This document shows positions 7,150 to 13,614 of a DNA stretch of 17,096 bases, in pieces. The stretch is from Brachyspira pilosicoli (GTDB lineage Bacteria > Spirochaetota > Brachyspiria > Brachyspirales > Brachyspiraceae): positions 1 through 17,096 of the forward strand of contig NZ_SRZM01000143.1 in assembly GCF_019402445.1 (NCBI RefSeq), given 5' to 3'. Both the position numbers and the translations under genes were made by a program. Position 1 is the stretch's first letter. Each line of letters starts with the position of its first letter. The notes beneath the pieces are model-generated. The model made no database searches and was not told the origin of the DNA. It was given only the letters and a program-made list of their open reading frames with translations.

Positions 7150-8595
7150 TTATATATATTTAGATAATCTGTATAAAATATTTTCTTTACCCAAAAGCTC
7201 GCATATATGTGATAACTCAGTACCAGCACTGCTTCCTGTTATAACATATCTTATAGGGTGATACAAATTAGGTCCTTTAAGACCAGTTTCTTTTTGAGCT
7301 TGTTTTATTAAATCTTTCATATATTGATCAGTTATTTCATTAGCATTTTCTATATTAGTTTTAATAAACTGAAGAAGCTTTTTACTTTCTTCTTTATTTA
7401 CAACTTCTTTCATCTCATCTGTAAGCTCAAAATCATTCTCAAAAAATACAGGAACATATTTAACAATATCAGATAAAACAACACAATTATGTCTTATTAC
7501 AGATATAAGCTTTTTAGCCCAAGCATGCTCTTCTTCTGTGTAATTTTCTTTTAAGAAGCCTCCCTGTATAAGATAAGGCAAGAATAATTCTGTAGCCTCG
7601 TCCAAATCAAGATTTTTAATATGCCAAGCATTTAAATGTCTTAATTTAGCAGTATCAAATATAGCAGGACTCTTAGAAAATCTATCTAAAGTGAAAGCTT
7701 TAATCATATCTTCATCATTCATATTTTCCATAGCTTCAGGGTGAGTCCAACCAAGTAAAGCAAGGAAGTTTCTCATAGCTTGAGGCAAGAATCCTTCATC
7801 TTTATATTCCATTAAAGTAGCAGCACCATGTCTTTTTGATAATTTCTTTCTGTCATTTCCAAGTATTGAAGAAGTATGAGCAAATCTAGGAACTTCTGCT
7901 CCCAATGCCTCATAAATAAGTATTTGTTTTGGAGTATTAGATATATGATCCTCTCCTCTTATAACATGCGAAATCTTCATAAGCATATCATCTATAACTA
8001 CAGCATAATTATAAGTAGGAAAACCATTTTCTCTAACAATTATAATGTCGCCAATTTCATCACTATTAGTTTTAACAACTCCCCTAACAAAATCTTCAAA
8101 TACTATTTGCTGATTTTTAGGCACTCTAAATCTTATTTTAGCAGGCTCTCCATTAGCAACTCTTCTTTTAGCCTCTTCTAATGGTATATCCTTACATTTA
8201 CCGTCATATATTATAGGCTGATTTAGAGTTTTCTGCATATTTGACTTTTTTTCTAACTCTTCAGAAGTACAAAAACAATAATATGCCTTACCCTCTTCCA
8301 TAAGTTTTTCAGTGTATTTTTTATATATATCAAGTCTTTCAGATTGAAAATATGGACCATAATTTCCGCCAACTTCAGGACCCTCGTCCCAATCAATTCC
8401 AAGCCATTTTAATGATTTAATAGCCATATCAACAGCTTCTTTTGTGCTTCTCTCTTGATCTGTATCTTCTATTCTTAAAATTAATTTTCCTTTTATAGAT
8501 TTAGCATAAAGCCAATTAAATAACGCTGTTCTTGCATTTCCTATATGTAAAAAACCAGTTGGAGATGGAGCAAAACGAACTCTAATATCTGACAT
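7150..8595 (-). CDS. gltX: glutamyl-tRNA synthetase
   Basis: This class I synthetase charges tRNA-Glu with glutamate in the cytoplasm. The 481-residue protein has the HIGH-type motif HIGN (17-20) and the KMSKS-type motif KLSKR (251-255). A zinc-site pattern like that of the E. coli enzyme is present: C107-x-C109 then Y130-x3-C134. The C-terminal all-helical anticodon-binding region runs from about 320 to 481. From sequence alone I cannot tell whether it also charges tRNA-Gln; no gatCAB or glnS is in the window. The ATG has AAGGAT about 9 bases upstream. The gene has its own promoter and leads a two-gene unit with the downstream response regulator. Confidence 0.96.
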   Translation of the reverse strand: MSDIRVRFAPSPTGFLHIGNARTALFNWLYAKSIKGKLILRIEDTDQERSTKEAVDMAIKSLKWLGIDWDEGPEVGGNYGPYFQSERLDIYKKYTEKLMEEGKAYYCFCTSEELEKKSNMQKTLNQPIIYDGKCKDIPLEEAKRRVANGEPAKIRFRVPKNQQIVFEDFVRGVVKTNSDEIGDIIIVRENGFPTYNYAVVIDDMLMKISHVIRGEDHISNTPKQILIYEALGAEVPRFAHTSSILGNDRKKLSKRHGAATLMEYKDEGFLPQAMRNFLALLGWTHPEAMENMNDEDMIKAFTLDRFSKSPAIFDTAKLRHLNAWHIKNLDLDEATELFLPYLIQGGFLKENYTEEEHAWAKKLISVIRHNCVVLSDIVKYVPVFFENDFELTDEMKEVVNKEESKKLLQFIKTNIENANEITDQYMKDLIKQAQKETGLKGPNLYHPIRYVITGSSAGTELSHICELLGKENILYRLSKYI

Positions 8596-8627
8596 AAAAA
8601 AATATCCTTAAATTATTAACTTAGCTT

Positions 8628-8655
8628 ATTATACAATAAAAAAAATAAATATCAA
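8628..8655 (-). promoter_or_regulatory. promoter of gltX
   Basis: On the minus strand TTGATA (8655-8650), a 16-base T-rich spacer and a perfect TATAAT (8633-8628) precede the gltX ATG by about 32 bases. This is a good motif match. Confidence 0.6.
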
Positions 8656-8734
8656 TTAATAATATTATAAATTTATTCTTAATAATATACATAAAAATAG
8701 ATAAAAATAACTACTATTATATAAAAATTTTATA

Positions 8735-8763
8735 TTGAAAAATAGAATAATATATTATATAAT
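8735..8763 (+). promoter_or_regulatory. promoter of the HD/nicotinamidase-like/ogt/GNAT unit
   Basis: TTGAAA (8735-8740), a 17-base spacer and TATAAT (8758-8763) form a near-consensus promoter. The transcript start would be near 8770, followed by TTGGAG and the ATG at 8787. This rules out the TTG at 8763 as a start codon. Confidence 0.65.
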
Positions 8764-8786
8764 TGTTTTCATATTTGGAGTTATCA

Positions 8787-9359
8787 ATGGCAAGCATAGA
8801 AAGAGAAAAAGCTATAGAGTTATTTAAAAAATACAACAAAGAACCATCTCTATTTAAACATGCCCTATCAGTTGAAGCTGTAATGAGATATTTTGCTAAT
8901 AAATATAATGAAGATGCTGAAGAATGGGCAATGGTTGGCTTTTTGCATGATATGGATTATGAAATGTTTCCTAATGAGCATTGCATAAAAGTAAAAGAGA
9001 TATTAGAAAAAGAAGGCTTGCCTGAAAGTTTTATTAGAGCTATACAAAGTCATGGTTTTGGAATATGCACAGATATAGAACCTACTACTAATATGGAAAA
9101 AACTTTATATGCTGTAGATGAACTTGCAGGTTTTATTTTGGCTTGTGCTTTGGTAAGACCTTCAAAAAGTTTAGATGATATGGAAGTAAAATCAGTTAAG
9201 AAGAAATTAAAAGATAAAGCTTTTGCTGCTAAAGTTGATAGAAGTATTATAAACAATGGTGCTGAGAGACTTAATATATCATTAGATGAATTAATAAAAG
9301 AAACTATAGAAGCTTTAAAACCTATACAAGAGAGTATAGGATTACAAAAAATATCTTAA
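8787..9359 (+). CDS. HD-domain putative metal-dependent phosphohydrolase
   Basis: The 190-residue protein carries the HD superfamily pattern: H25 (LFKHALSVE), the H54-D55 pair (GFLHDMDYE), a further H89 (IQSHG) and D111 (AVDELAGF). These residues bind one or two metals that drive phosphoester or nucleotide hydrolysis. The short length and lack of fused domains match small HD proteins of unknown substrate that are often annotated only as HD or HDIG proteins. It is cytoplasmic, with no signal or membrane segment. I use the ATG at 8787 because GGAG lies 6 bases upstream and the longer TTG reading would begin inside the -10 box. It heads a four-gene unit; the next gene follows after 22 bases. The substrate cannot be inferred. 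Confidence 0.85.
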   Translation: MASIEREKAIELFKKYNKEPSLFKHALSVEAVMRYFANKYNEDAEEWAMVGFLHDMDYEMFPNEHCIKVKEILEKEGLPESFIRAIQSHGFGICTDIEPTTNMEKTLYAVDELAGFILACALVRPSKSLDDMEVKSVKKKLKDKAFAAKVDRSIINNGAERLNISLDELIKETIEALKPIQESIGLQKIS

Positions 9360-9381
9360 AAATAATTTTTAGGTTTCCATT

Positions 9382-10023
9382 ATGAGTAAGGTTAAGATAC
9401 TAACAATAGTAGATATGCAAAATGATTATATGGAAGGCGGTCCTATGGCTGTTAATGGAGCTATTAGCCTCATACCTGTAATTAATGACCTTATAAAAAA
9501 CGGAGAATATGATGCTATAATTGCTACTCAAGATTGGCATCCATCAAATCATATATCTTTTGCTTCAACTCATAATAAAGAACCTTTTTCTAAAATCAGA
9601 GTAATGGACCAAGAAACTGGCGATGAAGATATTTTAACACTTTGGCCTCGTCATTGTGTTGCTAGAACTTTTGGCTCTGCTATTGTTGATGAATTAAAAA
9701 AGAAAAAAGATTATATTTACGTTCAAAAGGGTGTTGATGCTGATGATGAGGGAGTATCTGGATTTTCTTATATGCATAAGGATTTTATAGATGCTGCTAG
9801 AGAAAATAAAGAAGTATTGATATTAGATTTTGTGGGGGTTGCTTTGGATTATGCTGTTTATTATACTGCAAGAGATACAGCTCAATACGTAACTTCTATT
9901 AATGCTGAATATTTAGTTAGCGTAAATGTTTTAGAATATGCAACTGCTGCAATGAATCCAGATAAAGTGTATGAATTATATTCCAATACCAAAAACATTA
10001 ATCTTAAAAAGGTTCATCTGTGA
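9382..10023 (+). CDS. nicotinamidase/isochorismatase-like protein lacking the catalytic Cys
   Basis: The 213-residue protein is clearly of the nicotinamidase (PncA) type: D11 in VDMQNDY, metal ligands D51, H53 and H57 in DWHPSNH, the LWPRHCV block (87-93), and the catalytic Lys K116 in VQKG. PncA turns nicotinamide into nicotinate for NAD salvage through a Cys nucleophile in G(I/V)ATDYC. Here that segment reads GVALDYA, with Ala158 (GCT at 9853-9855) at the nucleophile position. A Cys-to-Ala change needs two base substitutions, so it is unlikely to be a sequencing error. The rest of the fold is intact. The protein may be inactive, work as a binding protein or regulator, or catalyse something not needing that Cys. 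An AGGT site precedes the ATG. Its TGA stop overlaps the next gene's GTG start. Confidence 0.88.
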   Translation: MSKVKILTIVDMQNDYMEGGPMAVNGAISLIPVINDLIKNGEYDAIIATQDWHPSNHISFASTHNKEPFSKIRVMDQETGDEDILTLWPRHCVARTFGSAIVDELKKKKDYIYVQKGVDADDEGVSGFSYMHKDFIDAARENKEVLILDFVGVALDYAVYYTARDTAQYVTSINAEYLVSVNVLEYATAAMNPDKVYELYSNTKNINLKKVHL

Positions 10024-10544
10024 ATATTATAAGACTTGAAAATAGTCCGATTGATGATAAAGTGTTTTTGTATAAAAGCCCTATTGGAAACTTGTATTTA
10101 ACTCATTATAATAAAGATTATATCACTTCTATTTCTTTTCAAAGCAATTATAGTATAAGCACTGATAAAGAACCAGAAATTATAAAAGAAGCTAAAAAAG
10201 AGTTAGATGAATATTTTGAGTTAAAAAGAAAGATATTTGATATACCAATAGCAGTATATGGAAGCGATTTTCAATATAAAGTGTGGAAAGAAACTTATAA
10301 AATTCCTTTTGGAGAAATAGAAACATACTCCAATATAGCAAAAAAAATATCTAAAACTTCTGGTAGTATTTTTAGAGCAGTTGGAAGTGCTGAGGGCAAA
10401 AATAAAATACCAATTATAATACCATGCCACAGAGTAGTTTCTAAAGATTTGAAATTAACAGGATATGCCGGAGGAATAGAAAAAAAGGAATATTTACTGA
10501 AACTTGAAGGTTTTAATATAGATAAATTAAAAATAATAAGATAG
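10020..10544 (+). CDS. ogt: methylated-DNA--protein-cysteine S-methyltransferase
   Basis: This suicide repair protein removes alkyl groups from O6-methylguanine in DNA by transferring them to its own cysteine. The 174-residue protein has the active-site motif PCHRVV with acceptor C136, the helix-turn-helix arginine R119 in FRAVGSAEGKN, and the usual GGIEKKEYLLKLEG tail. It is of the Ogt/MGMT type without an Ada regulatory domain. The start codon is GTG at 10020, overlapping the TGA of the upstream gene by four bases (GTGA), a sign of translational coupling. The acetyltransferase gene follows after 8 bases. A link between repair and the other genes of the unit is not evident from sequence. Confidence 0.95.
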   Translation: MNIIRLENSPIDDKVFLYKSPIGNLYLTHYNKDYITSISFQSNYSISTDKEPEIIKEAKKELDEYFELKRKIFDIPIAVYGSDFQYKVWKETYKIPFGEIETYSNIAKKISKTSGSIFRAVGSAEGKNKIPIIIPCHRVVSKDLKLTGYAGGIEKKEYLLKLEGFNIDKLKIIR

Positions 10545-10552
10545 TAATAAAA

Positions 10553-11107
10553 ATGATTAAAAAAAGTTATAATACAAGCAGATTACTTTTAGTGCAGCCT
10601 AACCTTGAAATGGCTAATTCTATTTTTGATTTTTATTATAGAAACAAAGATTTCTTTAGAGAGTTTGACCCATACAGACCTGATATATTCTATAAACTTA
10701 ATACTCATAAAAATATTATAAAAAAAGAAATGGAAGATACTAAAAACTCAAGAATGCTTAAATTTTATTTATTTAAAATAGAAGATAGAAAAAAAATAAT
10801 AGGAATGATTAGTTTTGCTAATATAGTAAAGGGTTCTTTTTTATCTTGCACTGTTGGATATAAATTAGATAAAGATGAAACAAAAAAAGGCTATATGACA
10901 GAAGCATTAAAATATGCAATAGACATAGTATTTAAAGAATTGAAACTTCATAGAATAGAGGCAAATATTATGCCGCATAATAAACCATCATTAGATTTAG
11001 CAAGAAGACTAGGTTTTGAATATGAGGGACTTGCAAAAAAATATTTAAAAATTAATAATAAATGGGAAGACCATATACATATGACCATATTAAATGATGA
11101 TATATGA
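10553..11107 (+). CDS. GNAT N-acetyltransferase, RimJ/RimL-like
   Basis: The 184-residue protein has the GNAT fold of the RimJ/RimL branch, which acetylates protein N-termini or small molecules. The acetyl-CoA loop is K111-K-G-Y-M-T-E-A (111-118), equivalent to Q/R-x-x-G-x-G/A. It is followed by HRIEANIMPHNKPSLDLARRLGF (133-155, the last part being the typical NxxSxxLxxKxGF-like helix). The N-terminal LLLVQP segment is also typical of this branch. The actual substrate cannot be read from sequence; ribosomal protein acetylation is one possibility. The ATG at 10553 comes 8 bases after the ogt stop, with no clear ribosome-binding site, so translation probably depends on upstream ribosomes. It ends 19 bases from the stop of the convergent symporter gene, with no good terminator between them. 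Confidence 0.88.
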   Translation: MIKKSYNTSRLLLVQPNLEMANSIFDFYYRNKDFFREFDPYRPDIFYKLNTHKNIIKKEMEDTKNSRMLKFYLFKIEDRKKIIGMISFANIVKGSFLSCTVGYKLDKDETKKGYMTEALKYAIDIVFKELKLHRIEANIMPHNKPSLDLARRLGFEYEGLAKKYLKINNKWEDHIHMTILNDDI

Positions 11108-11126
11108 TTTTCCCATTAATTATTTT

Positions 11127-12623
11127 TTAATCAACATCTTCGGTAACAACAGAGTTTATACAATTTTCAATATTTGTTTTCTCTTCATCAGATTCTTTTT
11201 CTTCTGATTTTTCTTTTATGAGCAAAGCAGAAACTACATATACAAAACAAGCACATAAACCAGCATATATAGGAGCTTCTACCCAGCCAACATTTAATTT
11301 TAATATAAATAGAGTGCTTGTTACTAAACCTGTAATCATAGAAAGTAAGCAAGCAGTAATATTAGCTTGTATGAACGGCTTCATCATAATAGGTCCAACA
11401 AACATAGCAATAAGTCCGCCTGTTCCAATATAAGCTATTTGATTAAGCATTCCTTGAGGAGCTATATAAGTTAATACTAGTCCCCAAACTCCAGTAAATA
11501 CTACACCTATTCTGTTTATTATAGTACTGCTTTTTTCTGCTTTATCAGTGAATGCTACAAACAAATCATGAGAAAGAGAAGAAGCTAATGCTTGTAGTAC
11601 AGAGCTTATTGTAGAAAGCATTGCAAACAATATAAATAATATAATCATTCCTCCAATAGCAGGCGGAAGATATGAAGTTAAAAATACAGGCATAGCACTA
11701 TCAGGATTAGGAAGATTAGGATTTTTATAAAACATATAAAGTCCAACTATTGGAACTAAACTTAATATTATACCCATAGGTGCCATTATCAAAGCCATAG
11801 CAGGAATATTAATTTTATCTTTGAATGATAAAAATCTTACAGACATATAAGGCAATGTTGTAGTAAATAAAAATGCATATATGAATACTAAAAATACTTT
11901 ATATTTACCTTCTCCATAAGGATTAGATGTTGTAGGGTTAATAAACTCTGGCTTAATAGCTCCTACACTATTAATAAGCTCTGTCATAGAAACATCTTTT
12001 ATTATTGTAAGATAAACTATTATAGAAGCTACTAACATACCAATACACATTATAGTATCAGTGATAGCAACAGCAAGCAACCCTCCCTGAACAGTAAATA
12101 TTATAATCACAATCATAAGTATTATAGAAGCTAAATGTTCAGATACTCCAAGCCACTGTGAAGCAACTAACCCTATCGCTCTTATTTGTCCTATTATATA
12201 TACAGATAAAAATACAAAAGTAGCAATTCCTCCAAGACCATGAACTATTCTTTTTTGAGTTTTATTTCCATTATGAGTTTTAGCAATATATTCTGGTACA
12301 GTAAAACCGCCAGCTTCCTCGGCTTTTTTCTTCATAAATCCAGCAAAAAATAATGTACCAAAAGTAATAGCAGGAGCAAAGAAAAAGTTAGCAAATATCT
12401 CTATAGCACCATAAGCATAGGTAGTACCAGGTGAACCAATAAAACCCCAACCGCTGTAACCAGTAGCCATCAATGTACCAGCTCCAACAAAAGCCCCTAT
12501 AGATTTTGCTCCGAGTAAGAAACCTTCAGAGCTTCCTTTTTTTATTTTCAATTGAGTCCAAAAACCAATTCCAATTAAAATTAAAGATGCTAATATCAAT
12601 ATAATCCAATTTCCAAGTATCAT
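11127..12623 (-). CDS. sodium:solute symporter, PanF-like
   Basis: The 498-residue integral membrane protein belongs to the sodium:solute symporter (SSS) family and has many hydrophobic spans across its whole length. The early block GTLMATGYSGWGFIGSPG (about 49-66) and the later LPYMSVRFLSFKD resemble the pantothenate permease PanF. It ends in a charged cytoplasmic tail (about 470-498, rich in Glu and Lys). It should use the sodium gradient to import a small organic solute; pantothenate is plausible but other acids or amino acids cannot be excluded. The ATG at 12623 has AAGGAG 8 bases upstream, lying inside the preceding small gene, and overlaps that gene's stop as ATGA. The pairing with a small membrane protein recalls YhdT-PanF in E. 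coli. Expression may be controlled by the long leader upstream. Confidence 0.9.
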   Translation of the reverse strand: MILGNWIILILASLILIGIGFWTQLKIKKGSSEGFLLGAKSIGAFVGAGTLMATGYSGWGFIGSPGTTYAYGAIEIFANFFFAPAITFGTLFFAGFMKKKAEEAGGFTVPEYIAKTHNGNKTQKRIVHGLGGIATFVFLSVYIIGQIRAIGLVASQWLGVSEHLASIILMIVIIIFTVQGGLLAVAITDTIMCIGMLVASIIVYLTIIKDVSMTELINSVGAIKPEFINPTTSNPYGEGKYKVFLVFIYAFLFTTTLPYMSVRFLSFKDKINIPAMALIMAPMGIILSLVPIVGLYMFYKNPNLPNPDSAMPVFLTSYLPPAIGGMIILFILFAMLSTISSVLQALASSLSHDLFVAFTDKAEKSSTIINRIGVVFTGVWGLVLTYIAPQGMLNQIAYIGTGGLIAMFVGPIMMKPFIQANITACLLSMITGLVTSTLFILKLNVGWVEAPIYAGLCACFVYVVSALLIKEKSEEKESDEEKTNIENCINSVVTEDVD

Positions 12624-12739
12624 TTTTTATCTCCTTTATTTTTATCACTTACTGTTTTATATAAAAATGCTGCTAAAGGCACTGCAATTAAAATTACACA
12701 GCCATACAAAAAATAGTCTATAACCCATGAACCTGTCAT
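12620..12739 (-). CDS. 39-residue single-span membrane protein, probable symporter partner
   Basis: This small gene encodes MTGSWVIDYFLYGCV followed by a hydrophobic stretch and a basic tail ending in KGDKK. Residues about 9-27 form one membrane segment. AAGGAG (12751-12746) lies 6 bases before the ATG at 12739, an excellent ribosome-binding site. The TGA stop overlaps the symporter ATG (ATGA), so the two are translationally coupled. Small membrane proteins encoded just upstream of SSS transporters are known (for example YhdT before PanF, and short symporter accessory proteins); I see analogy in position and topology, not proven homology. Its job is likely to stabilise or regulate the symporter. 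It is short enough to be missed by gene finders. Confidence 0.85.
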   Translation of the reverse strand: MTGSWVIDYFLYGCVILIAVPLAAFLYKTVSDKNKGDKK

Positions 12740-12807
12740 AGTATACTCCTTAAAAAAAATTTAAAATACTAATGTTAGATTAATAAAATTGCGGATATAT
12801 AAGACTA

Positions 12808-12915
12808 TTAACGCCTGAATTTTATAGATTTTTTTGTTTTGATAGATTTATGACTTGGAGAAGTGAAAGAAAGCATTTGGGAATGCTTGATTTTATTGAA
12901 TGATGCGTAAAGCAT
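12808..12915 (-). CDS. possible 35-residue leader ORF upstream of the symporter
   Basis: An ATG at 12915 opens a 35-codon frame (MLYASFNKIKHSQML..., ending KFRR) that is rich in Ser and Lys and strongly basic. GGAGAG (12930-12925) lies 9 bases upstream, a plausible ribosome-binding site. It ends 68 bases before the small membrane protein gene, in the leader of the symporter transcript. The frame overlaps the predicted hairpins, and its ribosome-binding site and start codon both fall in paired regions. It could be a regulatory leader peptide or a chance frame inside a structured RNA. I do not recognise the peptide. Confidence 0.3.
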   Translation of the reverse strand: MLYASFNKIKHSQMLSFTSPSHKSIKTKKSIKFRR

Positions 12916-12932
12916 AAAAATATACTCTCCAA
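12855..12932 (-). promoter_or_regulatory. candidate structured leader RNA of the symporter operon
   Basis: Three nested pairings are visible: an outer helix (12926-12932 with 12855-12861, 7 pairs plus flanking G-U), hairpin 1 (ATGC 12912-12915 with 12903-12906, loop of 5) and hairpin 2 (AAGCATT 12882-12888 with 12871-12877, loop of 4, perfect 7-base stem). Together they form a three-way junction in the 5' leader. The outer helix hides the GGAGAG ahead of the 35-codon ORF. There is no T-run after hairpin 2, so it is not a simple terminator. It matches no riboswitch that I can name. Confidence 0.4.
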
Positions 12933-12947
12933 AAATTGTATGTATTT

Positions 12948-12976
12948 AGATTAATACATAACATTATTTTTGTCAA
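12948..12976 (-). promoter_or_regulatory. probable promoter of the symporter operon
   Basis: On the minus strand a perfect TTGACA (12976-12971) is followed after 17 bases by TAATCT (12953-12948), a weak -10 box. Transcription from here would give a leader of about 200 bases before the 39-residue gene. The weak -10 lowers confidence and might indicate activator dependence. Confidence 0.45.
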
Positions 12977-13056
12977 GTATTTTTTTTAATTTTTTTATAA
13001 AAAAAACACAAAACAATAAAATATAAAAAATAAATTAATAAATAATATATAGGGGC
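12977..13056. other. AT-rich spacer between the divergent symporter and tRNA-Tyr promoters
   Basis: This stretch is almost entirely A/T with long A and T runs. It separates the minus-strand symporter promoter from the plus-strand tRNA-Tyr promoter. Together with the symporter leader, the gene-poor interval spans 12740-13111. I see no operator-like palindrome or coding frame here. Confidence 0.5.
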
Positions 13057-13084
13057 TTGACTTTTTTTTATTTTATGGTAATAT
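13057..13084 (+). promoter_or_regulatory. promoter of tRNA-Tyr
   Basis: TTGACT (13057-13062), a 16-base spacer and TAATAT (13079-13084) precede the tRNA by 27 bases. The short leader downstream is consistent with a tRNA precursor. The same transcript may extend into the STAS gene, as no terminator is seen after the tRNA. Confidence 0.6.
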
Positions 13085-13111
13085 AGCAAACATCAATTTT
13101 CAAGTTGATAT

Positions 13112-13194
13112 GGGTAGGTGGCCGAGCAGTCAATGGCAGCAGACTGTAAATCTGTCGACGTGAGTCTACGGGGGTGCGAATCCCTCCCTGCCCA
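13112..13194 (+). tRNA. tRNA-Tyr (GUA anticodon)
   Basis: The acceptor GGGTAGG (13112-13118) pairs with CCTGCCC (13187-13193), and A13194 is the discriminator. The anticodon loop CTGTAAA carries GTA at 13146-13148. The long variable arm (GAC/GTC pairing near 13157-13167) is the class II form usual for bacterial tRNA-Tyr. The CCA end is not encoded. Two normally invariant positions differ: the T-loop reads TGCGAAT, with G at position 55 in place of U, and the D-loop has AG where G18G19 is expected (13128-13129). Confidence 0.95.
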
Positions 13195-13228
13195 CATTCT
13201 TTTTTATCTCTAACAAAAGGACTATTAA

Positions 13229-13552
13229 ATGGCTATAGAGTTTAATGATGCATATATATCTATAGTTCCTGAAGCTAATCTTTGTAGTTCTGAAGAAATA
13301 TACAGATTCGCTAATGAATCTGAAGAAGCTGCTTCTATTAGAATGCCTATTGTAATACTTGACTTAAAAAATACCAAAGAAATTAATAGTGCTGGAATAG
13401 CAAAAATATTAAAACTTTATAAAAACTTACAAGCTTTAAAAATAAAATTATATATGATGAATCTCAATACAGATGTAGAGCCTATATTAAAGAATCTACT
13501 ACTCACATATTTAATCACAAAAATAGAAAGTGTAAAAGATTTAGACCTTTAA
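13229..13552 (+). CDS. STAS-domain protein (anti-sigma factor antagonist-like)
   Basis: The 107-residue protein is a stand-alone STAS domain: the strand IVILDLKNTKEINSAGIAKIL (about 41-61) and the later LYMMNL...VEPILKNLLL segment follow the SpoIIAA/RsbV pattern. Such proteins usually bind a kinase anti-sigma factor and release a sigma factor when unphosphorylated. The normal D-S-S-G phosphorylation motif reads N53-S54-A55-G56 here, so the Ser normally phosphorylated is Ala; the neighbouring Ser54 remains. No anti-sigma kinase or PP2C phosphatase is adjacent, so the partner is unknown and another STAS role is possible. AAAGGA lies about 8 bases before the ATG. It follows tRNA-Tyr by 34 bases and may be co-transcribed with it. 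Confidence 0.8.
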   Translation: MAIEFNDAYISIVPEANLCSSEEIYRFANESEEAASIRMPIVILDLKNTKEINSAGIAKILKLYKNLQALKIKLYMMNLNTDVEPILKNLLLTYLITKIESVKDLDL

Positions 13553-13574
13553 TTAAACTAAAAAATATAAATCG

Positions 13575-13603
13575 TTGACATAAAATAAAAAGTAATATAT
13601 CAT
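13575..13603 (+). promoter_or_regulatory. promoter of selC
   Basis: A perfect TTGACA (13575-13580), a 17-base spacer and TATCAT (13598-13603) put the transcript start near 13610, five bases before the mature tRNA-Sec end. It probably also drives selA and selB, as no terminator or convincing second promoter is seen between selC and selA. Confidence 0.65.
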
Positions 13604-13614
13604 TAAAAAAGCTT

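Noticed and set aside
8763..8786. TTG start at 8763 for the HD protein
   Set aside because: It lies on the last base of the TATAAT box, so it would not be in the transcript; the ATG at 8787 has GGAG at good spacing.
10021..10032. TGA at the end of the nicotinamidase-like gene as a selenocysteine codon
   Set aside because: Reading through meets TAA after two codons, and the TGA is explained as a stop overlapping the GTG start of ogt.
11105..11135. Possible TGATT/AATCA hairpin between the convergent GNAT and symporter gene ends
   Set aside because: Only five weak pairs with a long loop and no proper T-run; chance is likely in such AT-rich sequence.
12871..12888. Perfect 7-base hairpin as an intrinsic terminator
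   Set aside because: It is AT-rich and no T-run follows on either strand; it fits better as part of a structured leader.
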